From positions 13,268,001 to 13,332,000 of the forward strand of contig CM106586.1 of assembly GCA_048013815.1 (NCBI GenBank): a stretch of DNA of 64,000 bases, given 5' to 3'. Below, in pieces: positions 11,544 through 21,351 of this stretch. The notes under the pieces were generated by a model. The model was not told the origin of the DNA, did no database searches, and saw only the letters and a program-made list of their open reading frames with translations. Position 1 is the first letter of the stretch. The number at the start of each line of letters is the position of its first letter. The position numbers were made by a program, and so were the translations under genes. The stretch is from Setoptus koraiensis. Its lineage: Eukaryota > Arthropoda.

Positions 11544-12329
11544 TGTTGCGCACTTATATCATATGAACTTATACTTTTTAGATGATACAATTAGCAAACA
11601 TTAATCAACCGATTTCGATAGCTTGCATATATTTTCAACTGAATGTGGCGCCGGTTTCATCAATTTATACCAATAAATTTTATGACTATCACAAGATATT
11701 CGAGTTTAAGGTGAATAATTTATAAAGGGCTTGATTGCGCTCGAATGTGAGCTTGCCGGCGAGCTTTTAAACAGTTGCTCTAATTAACTGTGTGCTGCGT
11801 GCGTGTTTGCTCTATATTGTGTCTGCTATTGTGAAGGCTTACGTAACGGTTGGATTGTTGGCACAAGCACACACCCGAAAGGCAATTGTCTTGGCGCCAC
11901 TTTCGAGCAACCACTATTGATTGGTTGGTGGGTCGGATAGAGATTAATTAGTTGTAGCCTTGACGTTGTTTGTCGATTATTGTTGCCAATGGGACGCTCT
12001 TGGAGGCAAACAAAAGATTTTACACTGTTGTGTCGTACGTCGTTTTTATTATTATGTCGAATAAATGCAGGAGTGCTCTCGATCAATTAATGAACTATTT
12101 TATTTGAGCGCCAAGACACTTTTGACGACCCGACTGACTCATAATTCTTATATATACTACGAGTGCTTTCAATTGAATGAAGCCATTCGAAGAAAAAAAA
12201 TCGAAGCGACAGAGTACATTCACATTCGCTCAAGCTGTTCTCTCATAGAGTGCAATGGCTTATTCCATCTGTCTGTACATGTTGTTGTTGTTGTTGTTGT
12301 TGCCGTCGGCCGGCTTGTCGGTGAGTAAT

Positions 12330-12360
12330 CATTGGCAAGCTCGCCAGCTCACTCAATAAA
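12330..12360. repeat. Dispersed repeat, copy A
   Basis: The 31-bp core from cattggcaagctcgccagct to aataaa resembles 18125-18159 (cattggaaaactcgccaact to aataaa). Both are followed some 40-55 bp later by atggatcta. Too short to classify; possibly the tail of an old short interspersed element. Confidence 0.4.
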
Positions 12361-13197
12361 GGGGCTGGTGCTAACACAGTGACTCACTCTACTGTGTATA
12401 TATGGATCTAGCTAGATTAAGATTAAAGTTGCTCACCACCAATGGACTAGTAACATACATTTTATAATCAGAATGAGTGGTTCTGGTACAAACAGTATTG
12501 GAAACAAGTTATCCAACCTTTCTAACCCTAAAACAAGCCTTCCACATTTCACACTGCTACTCTTCTCATATTTTTCTCAAAGAACAACCATGACTCTGCA
12601 CTGATGCATCTATCCAGTATTCATTACGTATAATTTCCACAATAACTGATGCTTATTCGGAATAAACATGTATATGAGATTCGAGAAATTTCTCCCCATT
12701 CATTACATTGTTCGTATTCGCCAGTATTTTGAATGAGCTTCTCCCGATCACGTGATAGGAAATGTTTTTGAAATGTTTTCGATCATATAATGAAAAGAAA
12801 AATCTGCACCGGTTCTTCCAGACACAACGTAACTAATCAACATCGATAACTCTATTCCGAAGCGAATATTTATTTATCTGCCGCCAACTGATCTTTCTAG
12901 TCCGTTGAGGCTTCATCAAATTCAGATAATCATTCAAGGTGTCTAAAGAAGTCTTTTCGAAATAGACTTCTCACTAATGCTATTACTGCCTGCCGTACTA
13001 GACAACCCGCAATCCAGATCAACGAACAATCCGGCGAAAAACGCCAGATTCTGTTGACAATTTCTGTGTTTGCTTTTTTTCACCAAGCAACGGCTTCCTA
13101 TCATATACCCTATCATATATCCTGTCATATATTCCTGTCATATATTTTTTATTTATTATTTTTGTAAACAAAAATAATAAACTTGACAATGTAATAA

Positions 13198-13392
13198 TCA
13201 GCCACTAACTACTGCGAGTTGATTAATGAATGATTGAGCAAGCTCTTGTTTGCTGGTGGAAAGACGAATCAATAGTGAGCATTCGTCACCGACTGATGCC
13301 AGGTAAAAACACTTCGGATCGTCGCAAGGTAATGTAAATTCATTATCGAGAGTAATATCCACTGCGCTGGCTGGTTCGATTAAGAATACCAT
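13198..13392 (-). CDS. Possible small protein or terminal exon, 64 codons
   Basis: ATG-initiated frame beginning MVFLIEPASAVDITLDNEF and ending SFINQLAVVSG. Composition is protein-like and free of simple repeats, unlike most spurious frames here. The frame stays open a few codons upstream towards an AG at about 13407, so it could be the last exon of a longer gene. No family recognised; chance is possible. Confidence 0.3.
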   Translation of the reverse strand: MVFLIEPASAVDITLDNEFTLPCDDPKCFYLASVGDECSLLIRLSTSKQELAQSFINQLAVVSG

Positions 13393-14318
13393 TAAATTGC
13401 CGCATGTCCTCTGATATAAGTATATCTACTGTTTCTCAATGACTGCTGACAATTTTAACTATGTCGCAAAGGTCCCTTATTACGCCACTTCGTTGTTATT
13501 TAACAATCCGAAAAACTCTTTGGTACATGTAGTAATTTCTGCATAGCAAACACAGTGTTTGACATTGAAACAATTAAGCAACAATGCATAATTATCTCGG
13601 TGCGGTCTTTTTTTAGCTGGATAAATGCCGGACAAGCACCCAATGTGTTATATGAACCATGCAATCGAACTGCCGGTTTGTCTTCTTCTATCTCATTTCA
13701 ACAATGTTGATGAAATTTGAAGTACTAAGTTTGAAAAATTTCAAGCCATTTCACAATGACTCACTAATCATTGCATCACTCTATTATTAGATTTTTGACT
13801 TCTCACCTCAACTTTTTTGGTTGTACATTTCTAGATATTATCACTATACATCGAGATTTCAAGGTAAACATTTCCTCTGCTCGGACCCTATTATAACTCT
13901 CCCACTTTTTTACTATCGATGATGTCTTTCGGAAACTAGTGATTATCATCAGCGAATCGTCTTGATCAGTTTACGACACGATATCTTGACAACATTATTA
14001 ATATTAATCGTTGCATAATAACAAATAGTTTTCCCATTTGATTGTTCTGTCTACCAAGACACTTGACGCTATCTCATTCTCGAACAACTCACTGCCTAAG
14101 CAATAGTTCGTTACAAAGAAATTCGAGTGCACTCCACCATTCAAAATGCATGTGATTTTTGTTGAAATAAACAAACAAATATTCTCTTATCACATAGTCA
14201 GTATACTACTGGTAAGCTTCCATAGTGTTCGATTAAAGGAGTTTCTGCAATTATGCGAGAGATCATCAATACAAAATATGAAGAGAATTTATATTAAACC
14301 TTCCTTTTTTATATGATC

Positions 14319-16397
14319 TTAGCCTAACTTTATTGCATTTGCTTTGAACGTCGCATCGGCATCGGCCCAATAATGAATAAGTTTCCTATCGGAATCATCA
14401 ATATTGAACAAATGATAAATCCGATCTAAATTGGGCGGCACATTGTTCCTCGCTATGGCCCAAACCATTTTAGCTCTGATCAACCATTCCTTTTTTGTTG
14501 CTAACATATATTTTTCCAAGCAGTCGTCCGAATAGAGAACATTTATTATTATCTCCATAAGATTAGTCAAAAATTGAGGCAACTTTGCGGGTATCCTTTC
14601 TTTACTATGCAGAGTTATCCGATACTTCGACGATGTAAGCCTATTTGATTCAGTGTTAGCTTCAAGCGTTTTATGATATCTCACAGATGTTTGCGTACTA
14701 GTACTAGATGTTCGCGACGGTCTTTGTTGCCATAGCGGCGTAGTTACGTGAATATTGGCATTGTTCTCTTGCGTAATACACGAAATTGTATTCATATCAC
14801 TGATATCAATTAAAAGTTGATAGTTGGACTCTAGAATATTATTAGGCAACGTGTTGCCCACCACGCCCAATATATTCAATTTCCAACAATCATCATTAAT
14901 GGATATTTCTTGATTGGTCGATTCTTGCATCGGCTCAGTTGGCAGCAACTTAGCCAAACACTTCATAAACTCTAATAGAAAATCCCTGTATTTACATATA
15001 ATTACAATACTACTACCCACTATTGTATGATAGCCAATGATTTTGAATTTATCTCGGCCCAGAAAGAAATACATGTGCCTCAACGAAGTGAAATACTTCG
15101 CGTTGCGCCAATAACAATCATTAACGTTACTGTGATTCAGTTGAATTATTTGACTAGGTGAAGAGGTGATGCTCGAACAGTTGGATCTTATCTCTTGGGG
15201 AACGTTATTGTTTTGCTGACTAGCATTGAAGATATCGTTTGAACCTCTCGTATTTTTTTTGTTCTGATTATATACCGACGAAGATAATCGATTAACATGG
15301 TATCGTGGACTCAATAGTGATTGGATTCTCTCAGTGGCTAATTTAAGTATACGACAAAAAAGCAAATGGAGGTTTGCAAATATTAGTTCATCCTGAGTCA
15401 GATCAATCAATGAACGAGCCTCACTATTAACTCTTTGAGTATTAGTTGAATCACGGCCTCCGGGTAGTTTGATAGTGCTGCTGGTGGATGCTTGGCTAAA
15501 TGCTGATCTGTTTGATGTTGTTTTACCTCCGCTACTAATGCCACTACTGCTAGTTATTGAGGCCGATTTTAATAAATTAGGTTCTCTACTATTGCCTGTC
15601 GTGCCATGGGTTGAATCGATGTCTGATGAAGATCTGTCATCTGAGGAGTCTTCCATGTTTGATAAACTAGATGCTTGATTACTATTTAATGCGGCATAGG
15701 CCATAGAAGTAGAGCTAGCTGGGTTATTGTAACGAGCAACCCTATTCATGAGGTTACTGTTCATATTACTAGGATAACCAAACTGGGATACTCTATCCAA
15801 TCTTATCGACCATCGTTGTTGTTTGCAATCGAGCATAGCAATCTCGTCCTTGAAGATTTGTGCTGATTTTTGTTTAAGTTTATCAATAATCGAGTCGACA
15901 TGTTCGCTGTAAAACTTCCAACTAGACAATAGATACGCTTTACTTGGATGACTGATAATTATGCTGTATGTCCGATTGAATCCTCTTGCTCTACTATCTT
16001 TCAAAACAAACAACCAACTAAGATTGTGCCATCTAACATCATCACCAAAATATATTGTGCCCTCTTTTTCTTGCGGATATGTTTCACAACTAAGGCTTCT
16101 GACACATGCTTGCTTGATAAGGCTCCTGAAGCAGATTGCTTCATTAGTGGTAATGTATTTTCTATTAAGTGTCTCGTCGTTGGTCACGTAGCCCTTATAA
16201 AGTGGAGCATTTCTCTTGATGAGTGACTTTGGCGTCAGGCTGCATCCCTCGCATATCTTGGGATTATTTTGGTCCACAAATTGAAGGGCGATATCATGTG
16301 ATGCTGAGGTTTTGTCAAAGCTTTGAGTTGAGAAGACAGTGCTGGGTCCATGAATCTCACAAAAATGACACAGAGACAATATGGGTGTAAATTCCAT
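14319..16397 (-). CDS. FLCN: Folliculin
   Basis: Folliculin, the lysosomal LongIn/DENN protein that acts with FNIP as GAP for RagC/D in mTORC1 and TFEB/TFE3 signalling. 692 residues against 579 in human. Landmarks: LCHFCEIHGPSTVF (9-22), C-E-G-C (49-52), IKQACVRSLSCE (about 95), FGDD, then KDSRARGFNRTYSI. R138 in the last block corresponds to the human arginine finger R164. Residues about 215-330 and 385-415 are Ser/Asn/Thr-rich linkers that account for most of the extra length. SLRHMYFFLGRDKFKIIGYH starts the DENN half, and FKANAIKLG is the C-terminus. The open frame extends 11 codons upstream to 16430, but that first codon is GTG; the ATG at 16397 fits the family start. Single exon, unlike vertebrate FLCN. 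Confidence 0.95.
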   Translation of the reverse strand: MEFTPILSLCHFCEIHGPSTVFSTQSFDKTSASHDIALQFVDQNNPKICEGCSLTPKSLIKRNAPLYKGYVTNDETLNRKYITTNEAICFRSLIKQACVRSLSCETYPQEKEGTIYFGDDVRWHNLSWLFVLKDSRARGFNRTYSIIISHPSKAYLLSSWKFYSEHVDSIIDKLKQKSAQIFKDEIAMLDCKQQRWSIRLDRVSQFGYPSNMNSNLMNRVARYNNPASSTSMAYAALNSNQASSLSNMEDSSDDRSSSDIDSTHGTTGNSREPNLLKSASITSSSGISSGGKTTSNRSAFSQASTSSTIKLPGGRDSTNTQRVNSEARSLIDLTQDELIFANLHLLFCRILKLATERIQSLLSPRYHVNRLSSSVYNQNKKNTRGSNDIFNASQQNNNVPQEIRSNCSSITSSPSQIIQLNHSNVNDCYWRNAKYFTSLRHMYFFLGRDKFKIIGYHTIVGSSIVIICKYRDFLLEFMKCLAKLLPTEPMQESTNQEISINDDCWKLNILGVVGNTLPNNILESNYQLLIDISDMNTISCITQENNANIHVTTPLWQQRPSRTSSTSTQTSVRYHKTLEANTESNRLTSSKYRITLHSKERIPAKLPQFLTNLMEIIINVLYSDDCLEKYMLATKKEWLIRAKMVWAIARNNVPPNLDRIYHLFNIDDSDRKLIHYWADADATFKANAIKLG

Positions 16398-18124
16398 TTG
16401 CTCCGAGTGCCTCCGGTGTTTTAATTGCACAATAGGTCAGTCTTGGCGGTAATATAGCTCACTTGCCATTTTCGTGGTGAAATTGGCATATGGATCAAGA
16501 TAAAATCAATGTATATTCAATCACAGGGGGGGATCGACCATAAATATCAATACAGCTGCACTGACAACAATCGGCTGATCTTTTATGCTTTGCGCACAGG
16601 AACAAGTGTGAACTTTGCACAGAAATCCATTCTTTTTGTCACTATTAGTGACTCACTAACAAAACATCGGTATCTTATACATCAGGCTCAACCGTTCGAA
16701 TCCAATCACATGTATAAACGTGAAGGGTGCGAGGTTGACACTGGCCCCTTTTACGATAGTTATATATGTTATCAGCAATCATTCTCGAGGATAATACTGT
16801 TGCATTTCGGATATATCTCCCGATGTTTCTCTGTGCTGCCTTCGACAATTCAGACAGATGGCAATCTGACCGTCCGATGCGCATGATTGCGTTTTATATT
16901 GATACGGCTTGCTGCGCTGTTTGATGCCTGTGTGATGCCGCGATGGGCATCGGTAGCACATAGCCGGTCTAGCTAACACGCCCCTCCGCGCGGATATCCA
17001 TGAGCGGATACGACCATGCCACTGCTCAACACAAGGAGCGCGTATGACCATAACAAACACAGATAACGCAATGCTTTGGCGCCGAGACGACGGTTGAAAT
17101 TAAGAATAGAGACTCAAAAGAGGATGACTAACAACTTTTCAAGTTGTCGTGATAAGTTGGATCCCAAAAAGGAGACTAGGAATCAGTACCGATTATCGAC
17201 ACGCAGGAGTAAGACATAACTCGAAAAACATATAACGATATAATACATGTACCCAATAAAATTCAGTAAATCCGCTAATTAGCGTTGCTCGAAACCCAAA
17301 TACCACGACACCCCCGCTTATTATTCCAATGCAGAAATTCTGACATAAATGCAAACTGATACACCAACCAATCAACACTAAGAACTGCCTCAAAGGAACG
17401 GACCTTTTCGGCAGATAATTCACATATATTGTTACCTACTCAGTCACACCATTGCTGTACGTATCCACCGATACAATCGGGTATTCGAGGCTAACTAAGT
17501 TGTAATATCACATCCCATACCAAGAATCTTCGTTGCCTCAGATTCAACTACAAGTCGGTGACTTCCGAACTTAACAAAACAGCACCAACGGCAGCGCATT
17601 AACGAACACACTTGTCGATAGACTTCGCCTTTCCAAGGCATAGAAATAAATGCAGACCTAGTTTCCATGAGATACTCATTTATTGTCATATACAACGACT
17701 CCTATACCAAAATCTGCCTCGGACCGCCAATCTCTTTCGGTGTAAAATTCCAGCCTGATTTCCTCTATAATATCACGCTTATTCGATACAATTCTACCGA
17801 CACATAACGCATCCCGAGGAAAGTCACTTGCTAGCGTATATACACAGGGTAAAACAAACAGTGCCTCGCGTTAGGTTACCGCTCGGCCATTTCTGATATT
17901 CACCATCTAATATTCACCGCGGTTCACTCCCGCACGCCCGTACCGAAGGGTATTCTGAATCCAACGCATAAACGTCGCTGCCCGAGGTATAAACTACATA
18001 CTCTGCTCCTTAGGCACGACACCTGTATAAAAGGCTAAATCACACTGATTTTAGTTACCGATTGATACCTAGGGGAGCTTGTGTAGCGCAACAACAGTGC
18101 ATGTGCGATGAGTGTGGCGACTCG

Positions 18125-18159
18125 CATTGGAAAACTCGCCAACTCTCTCGCTGAATAAA
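18125..18159. repeat. Dispersed repeat, copy B
   Basis: Partner of 12330-12360; see that entry. It lies about 85 bp beyond the stop of the GPKOW-like gene. Confidence 0.4.
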
Positions 18160-18221
18160 CATTGGAGCTGCAGTTTTGCGCCATGGATCTAAGAATATTA
18201 CGCAAATGTCATAATGGTTAC

Positions 18222-18227
18222 TTTATT
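18222..18227 (-). terminator. Poly(A) signal AATAAA of the GPKOW-like gene
   Basis: TTTATT on the plus strand, AATAAA on the minus, 15 nt after the stop codon. Such close spacing fits the very compact layout of this block. Confidence 0.6.
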
Positions 18228-18241
18228 TGTGGTACTGGAGT

Positions 18242-18751
18242 TCATGTATCATATTTTTTTTCATCATCTCCATCTCTAGTTTGATTCAATAACTCTCTTT
18301 CTCTTTGTTCCATCTCGGGCGTTATGGTGTGATCTTTGCGTGGTTTCATGGTCTTGACACGCTTAGGCTCTTCAGGTGCATCTTTTAGTTGTTCATCAGA
18401 GTATCCTAGTCCTCTCAGTATGGCAAGACCGAACCCTTCAACAGGAGTTTTTTCGTAACTTTCAAGTGATGGTGGAGGAGGCAGAGGATCATCTCTTTTC
18501 CTTGGGTTTTTTGGTGGGTATATAATATAGGATGGTTTTGTCTTGGGTGTAGACTTGACAGGATCCTTGGCAATTGCTTTCTTATTAGAGAATCCCTTGA
18601 TTAGATCACGTTTGATTTTCTTATTCGATCTAACATCTTCGTCATCGTCATCTTCATCGGTGAATTTAGATAGTTTTTTGGTTGGTTTAGCGATCGCCCC
18701 AAACGAAAAGCCCACTTTAGGGGCGCCAGTTTTCTTGTCTTTCCCTTCCAT
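18242..18751 (-). CDS. GPKOW: GPKOW/Spp2-like splicing factor, shortened
   Basis: 169 residues. The N-terminal KVGFSFGAIAKPTKK matches the SFGF start block of GPKOW/Spp2, and TPVEGFGLAILRGLGY is the conserved block at the head of the G-patch. Family role: nuclear partner of the DEAH helicase PRP2/DHX16 during spliceosome activation. The G-patch glycines that normally follow are absent; the chain continues ...SDEQLKDAPEEPKRVKTMK and stops, with no KOW domains, so it resembles yeast Spp2 (about 185 residues) more than human GPKOW. The open frame reaches 18796, but its first codon is TTG and the extension overlaps the end of ATG12, so I chose ATG 18751, 35 nt after the ATG12 stop. Acidic run DEDDDDED near residue 33 and basic clusters suit a nuclear protein. 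Confidence 0.78.
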   Translation of the reverse strand: MEGKDKKTGAPKVGFSFGAIAKPTKKLSKFTDEDDDDEDVRSNKKIKRDLIKGFSNKKAIAKDPVKSTPKTKPSYIIYPPKNPRKRDDPLPPPPSLESYEKTPVEGFGLAILRGLGYSDEQLKDAPEEPKRVKTMKPRKDHTITPEMEQRERELLNQTRDGDDEKKYDT

Positions 18752-18786
18752 CCCTGATTTTTTATAGATGGATACTTTCGAATTGA

Positions 18787-19161
18787 TCAACCCCAAGCCT
18801 GTGAGGTAGCGTAATATATAACTAGTTTACCATCTGATTCGAAGCAGTCATATAAATTTTTGACTGTTTGATCAAGAGCGGGTGCGAAAGTCTGATTTAT
18901 ATACAGAAACAAAGATATACCATCGTTGAGCTTGATGTATTTGCGCAAAAATGTATGTATGTATGATACTTTGTGTGAAAGATCTATTGCCCAAATTTCC
19001 TTATTTAATTTAGGTGCATCCCCTGTTGGTTTAAGTAAGACTCGAATTTTGTTCGATGCTTGCGGTTTAGCCGATTTAGACAAACTGGTGGTCGATGAAG
19101 CGTCGGTTTGATCTAATTTTTGCTCATCAGTGGTGGAGGGTGCTGAATTGGGTGTAGTCAT
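18787..19161 (-). CDS. ATG12: Ubiquitin-like autophagy protein ATG12
   Basis: 124-residue ATG12. The protein is conjugated through its C-terminal glycine to ATG5 by ATG7 and ATG10, and the conjugate drives ATG8/LC3 lipidation. After a Ser/Thr-rich N-terminal tail, the fold runs from NKIRVLLKPTGDAPKLNKE through SYIHTFLRKYIKL and LFLYINQTFAPALDQTVKNL to DGKLVIYYATSQAWG, with the required terminal Gly and the invariant Trp. The open frame continues 11 codons upstream to 19194, but that codon is TTG; ATG 19161 is the first true start. The next gene begins 35 nt downstream on the same strand, too close for ordinary independent 3' and 5' ends. Confidence 0.94.
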   Translation of the reverse strand: MTTPNSAPSTTDEQKLDQTDASSTTSLSKSAKPQASNKIRVLLKPTGDAPKLNKEIWAIDLSHKVSYIHTFLRKYIKLNDGISLFLYINQTFAPALDQTVKNLYDCFESDGKLVIYYATSQAWG

Positions 19162-19416
19162 AATGGTAATGACATGATGATTGAAAATTGTCAAAATAAA
19201 CTTAACAATTTTACCTCATAGCATTCTGGTGAGCAAGTTGCATAAAAATGAAGAAAACACACAGATCAGCTGATCTATGCATTTGGTGTCCGTGAAAAGA
19301 ATTCGTTTGGTAGGGAGCACTTTCTGTGCTTTTTATACATTTACTACATTTGGGAGAAGGACAATGAATAATATATCTTCATAAAAAAACATTTCGATCA
19401 CCCCATACAATCGACA
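19162..19416. promoter_or_regulatory. Divergent promoter region of ATG12 and ZMAT2
   Basis: 255 bp separate the two ATGs, which point away from each other, so the region must hold both 5' ends. No TATA box at a fitting place; the layout suggests a shared bidirectional promoter (inference). Confidence 0.5.
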
Positions 19417-19902
19417 ATGGATAGAACAGAGGATGGGACTGTGGCCAGACCACCTCCCACTAAGAGGCCCAGGTCGTCGCAAGTTGCCAAACCTCCAGAA
19501 GCACCCTTGAAACCTAGAGAATATAAAACTGACTTGGAATCAAAGTTAGGAAAAACCACCGTTATAAGTCAGACTGCCTCGCTTAGCCAATCAGGCGGAT
19601 TTTATTGTGATGTTTGTGATTGTGTTGTAAAAGATTCTTTGAATTATCTCGACCACATCAATGGAAAAAAGCATCAGCGTAATCTTGGCATGTCAATGAA
19701 AGTTAAACCATCTACTCTCGAAGAAGTTAGAGCTCGCATAGAGGCAAAGAGGAGAGAAGTAGAGGAAAAATCCAAGGAGTATGACATACATGAACGACTG
19801 CAAGATATAAAACAGGAAGAAGAGCGCATCAGGGAGTACAAGATAGAAAAACGCAAAAAACGAAGGAACAAAGATAGAGATAGGGACAGAGATCGAGATT
19901 GA
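19417..19902 (+). CDS. ZMAT2: ZMAT2/Snu23, U4/U6.U5 tri-snRNP zinc-finger protein
   Basis: 161 residues. [16 protein letters not shown], then the matrin-type C2H2 finger [20 protein letters not shown] with [17 protein letters not shown], then a charged coiled-coil helix ([20 protein letters not shown]) ending in [16 protein letters not shown]. This is the tri-snRNP component Snu23, needed for pre-B to B spliceosome steps. The human protein (199 residues) begins with an FRRKWDKDEY block and ends with an acidic MGFSGFGS tail. Neither is visible here within this exon or just outside it, so this copy is shortened at both ends or has an unseen first exon. Start is a true ATG. Confidence 0.93.
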   Translation: MDRTEDGTVARPPPTKRPRSSQVAKPPEAPLKPREYKTDLESKLGKTTVISQTASLSQSGGFYCDVCDCVVKDSLNYLDHINGKKHQRNLGMSMKVKPSTLEEVRARIEAKRREVEEKSKEYDIHERLQDIKQEEERIREYKIEKRKKRRNKDRDRDRDRD

Positions 19903-20103
19903 TAGAATTGAAAGACTTGTTCGCAAAGCTACCGATGTTAAGTGTCATCTATGCGTACATGAGCATCATAGACAATTTATCATGATTATATAATTTATAT
20001 GTTCAATCTTTTATAACAATATACACTAATATGTATATATACTGAAATTATCATCTACATTTGATTAAATGTATACTAAGTGGAGCGTATGTGGGTCATC
20101 GCC

Positions 20104-20751
20104 TCAATCGTCCTCAAATATTTGATCCTTTGGTAAAAGAGCGTCAATGAACGGCAAAGGTGATGGCTTGATTGAGATCAATGGAAAAAATTTGTTCATG
20201 TTGACATTGTTTGCGAATAAGCTATGATTGAAATTTGATTCGCATGTTTTAGCTATAAATCGTGTCAAAGCTCGTTCGACATCTCTTTTTTGGCTGGCCG
20301 TCTTTTCTCTAATAGCTTCAAATTCTGTTATGGGTTGCCTATGGGTGGGTGTCCTTATGTATGAGTGAGGGTCAGGGAAAGGTGGAAAATAGTCTGGGAC
20401 GTAGGGGTGTAGTGGCCTTTTTTGACCGGTTTGAAGTATCTTGGGCGTACTATGGACAGATTCACGACCTGGTGCGGGTATTCTTAAAATATTGCGTCTT
20501 CTTCCGTATGCCGGCAAAGAGTTCACATCAATGCCCATATCTATTAATGCTAAAATTACGTCGGATGCCAGAGTTTCTGTCCTGCCACTTAGTTCACACA
20601 AGGCTTGAGAGCTTCGACCTATCTCAGATAACAGAGCTTGCAACATAACTGTAAGTGTCTCTATGACCTCCGATTCGGCCGTGGCAAATCCAGCTTCGTG
20701 ACAGCATGCACAAACGGCCAATGATAAAACACGTCGTCTTGCTTGAGCCAT
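20104..20751 (-). CDS. TAF8: TFIID subunit TAF8
   Basis: 215 residues. N-terminal histone fold (MAQARRRVLSLAVCACCHEA through ETLTVMLQALLSEIGRSSQA and TLASDVILALIDMGI, residues 1-85), then the TAF8 C-terminal domain VPDYFPPFPDPHSYIRTPTH and FEAIREKTASQKRDVERALT. TAF8 pairs with TAF10 and bridges the TAF2 module into TFIID. The open frame extends upstream to 20805, but its first codon is TTG; ATG 20751 fits the family start. Human TAF8 is 310 residues; the missing part is the low-complexity tail. It converges with ZMAT2, with about 200 bp between stops. Confidence 0.95.
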   Translation of the reverse strand: MAQARRRVLSLAVCACCHEAGFATAESEVIETLTVMLQALLSEIGRSSQALCELSGRTETLASDVILALIDMGIDVNSLPAYGRRRNILRIPAPGRESVHSTPKILQTGQKRPLHPYVPDYFPPFPDPHSYIRTPTHRQPITEFEAIREKTASQKRDVERALTRFIAKTCESNFNHSLFANNVNMNKFFPLISIKPSPLPFIDALLPKDQIFEDD

Positions 20752-21007
20752 GATAGACACAACAATAATTACTATGATAGCATTAATGACGCTTCGCTGT
20801 GGCAAACGAAGTGGCTTCCTTGGAATCCAATCTAACTAATAATGACGATATAATATTAAAGTAGCAATGATGGAGAAAATAGTGACACGGTAAACAAACA
20901 TTCATTCAAACGCGTCTAATTGAAATAAACGATTTCTCCATTCGTGCTCGGATAAACTGTGGTCGGTTGGGTACATGGGCGCGAAATTCAAAACTGGTGA
21001 ATATGAA

Positions 21008-21025
21008 ATATTCACGCGTGAATAT
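21008..21025. promoter_or_regulatory. Perfect 18-bp palindrome ATATTCACGCGTGAATAT
   Basis: One of a family of TTCAC-NN-GTGAA sites recurring in and around the Zic locus (see also 35937, 53535 and 62741). It contains CACGCG, the word bound by Hairy/Enhancer-of-split bHLH repressors in insects, and ACGCGT. Function is inference. Confidence 0.4.
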
Positions 21026-21143
21026 CCACACATCACCAACACTGATGCATTTGATGCGACGATAAAATATTGGCATATCGATAGATGAAGAAAGTAAACA
21101 TTTTTGGGCACATTTGCAAAAGATAGTCATAGGTTTAGTGTGG

Positions 21144-21149
21144 TTTATT
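21144..21149 (-). terminator. Poly(A) signal AATAAA of the Zic gene
   Basis: AATAAA on the minus strand about 200 nt after the Zic stop codon at 21352; the nearest canonical signal downstream. Confidence 0.5.
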
Positions 21150-21351
21150 TAACTAAAAGGATTATTTAATTGCTGTGTTCAATCTTTCATAACAATATAG
21201 CTTATATAAAGAAGTTTCAATATACATATATTGGTATATTGAGAGAATTATTTACAATTGATTACAGAACATGTACGAATTGTAGTTCGCATTATTGTTT
21301 TTCATTTGCAGGACAATTTTTTACTAAGGAAGTGTATGATATACCACCATC

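Larger units (their letters stand above)
11544..14318. other. Intergenic region between hydrolase start and FLCN stop
   Basis: 2.8 kb, AT-rich on the right. Contains a GTT run (12280-12302), a pyrimidine-rich tandem repeat with a tatcatatatcctg-like unit (13095-13147), one copy of a dispersed repeat (12330-12360), and one short open frame (13198-13392) listed separately. No other gene seen. Confidence 0.6.
16398..18241. other. Intergenic region of unusual texture
   Basis: 1.84 kb upstream of FLCN and downstream of the GPKOW-like gene. 16900-18060 lacks the triplet repeats seen almost everywhere else in non-coding parts of the window. It holds only short minus-strand frames (17060-16779, 17423-17193, 17695-17495) with no recognisable domain. 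A second copy of the dispersed repeat lies at 18125-18159. Nothing else supported. Confidence 0.5.
20752..21351. other. TAF8 5' region and Zic 3' untranslated region
   Basis: 600 bp, AT-rich. The right part should be the 3' UTR of the Zic gene, ending near the poly(A) signal at 21144. An 18-bp perfect palindrome lies at 21008-21025, between the two transcription units. Confidence 0.6.

Noticed and set aside
16398-16430. Eleven-codon upstream extension of FLCN
   Set aside because: The first codon is GTG, and the family start block begins just after the ATG at 16397.
16681-16715. GTTCGAATCC resembling a tRNA T-loop
   Set aside because: The flanking bases do not form a T stem, and no D arm, anticodon arm or acceptor stem could be matched.
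18752-18796. Upstream extension of the GPKOW-like frame into ATG12
   Set aside because: It starts at TTG; the conserved N-terminal block follows the ATG at 18751.
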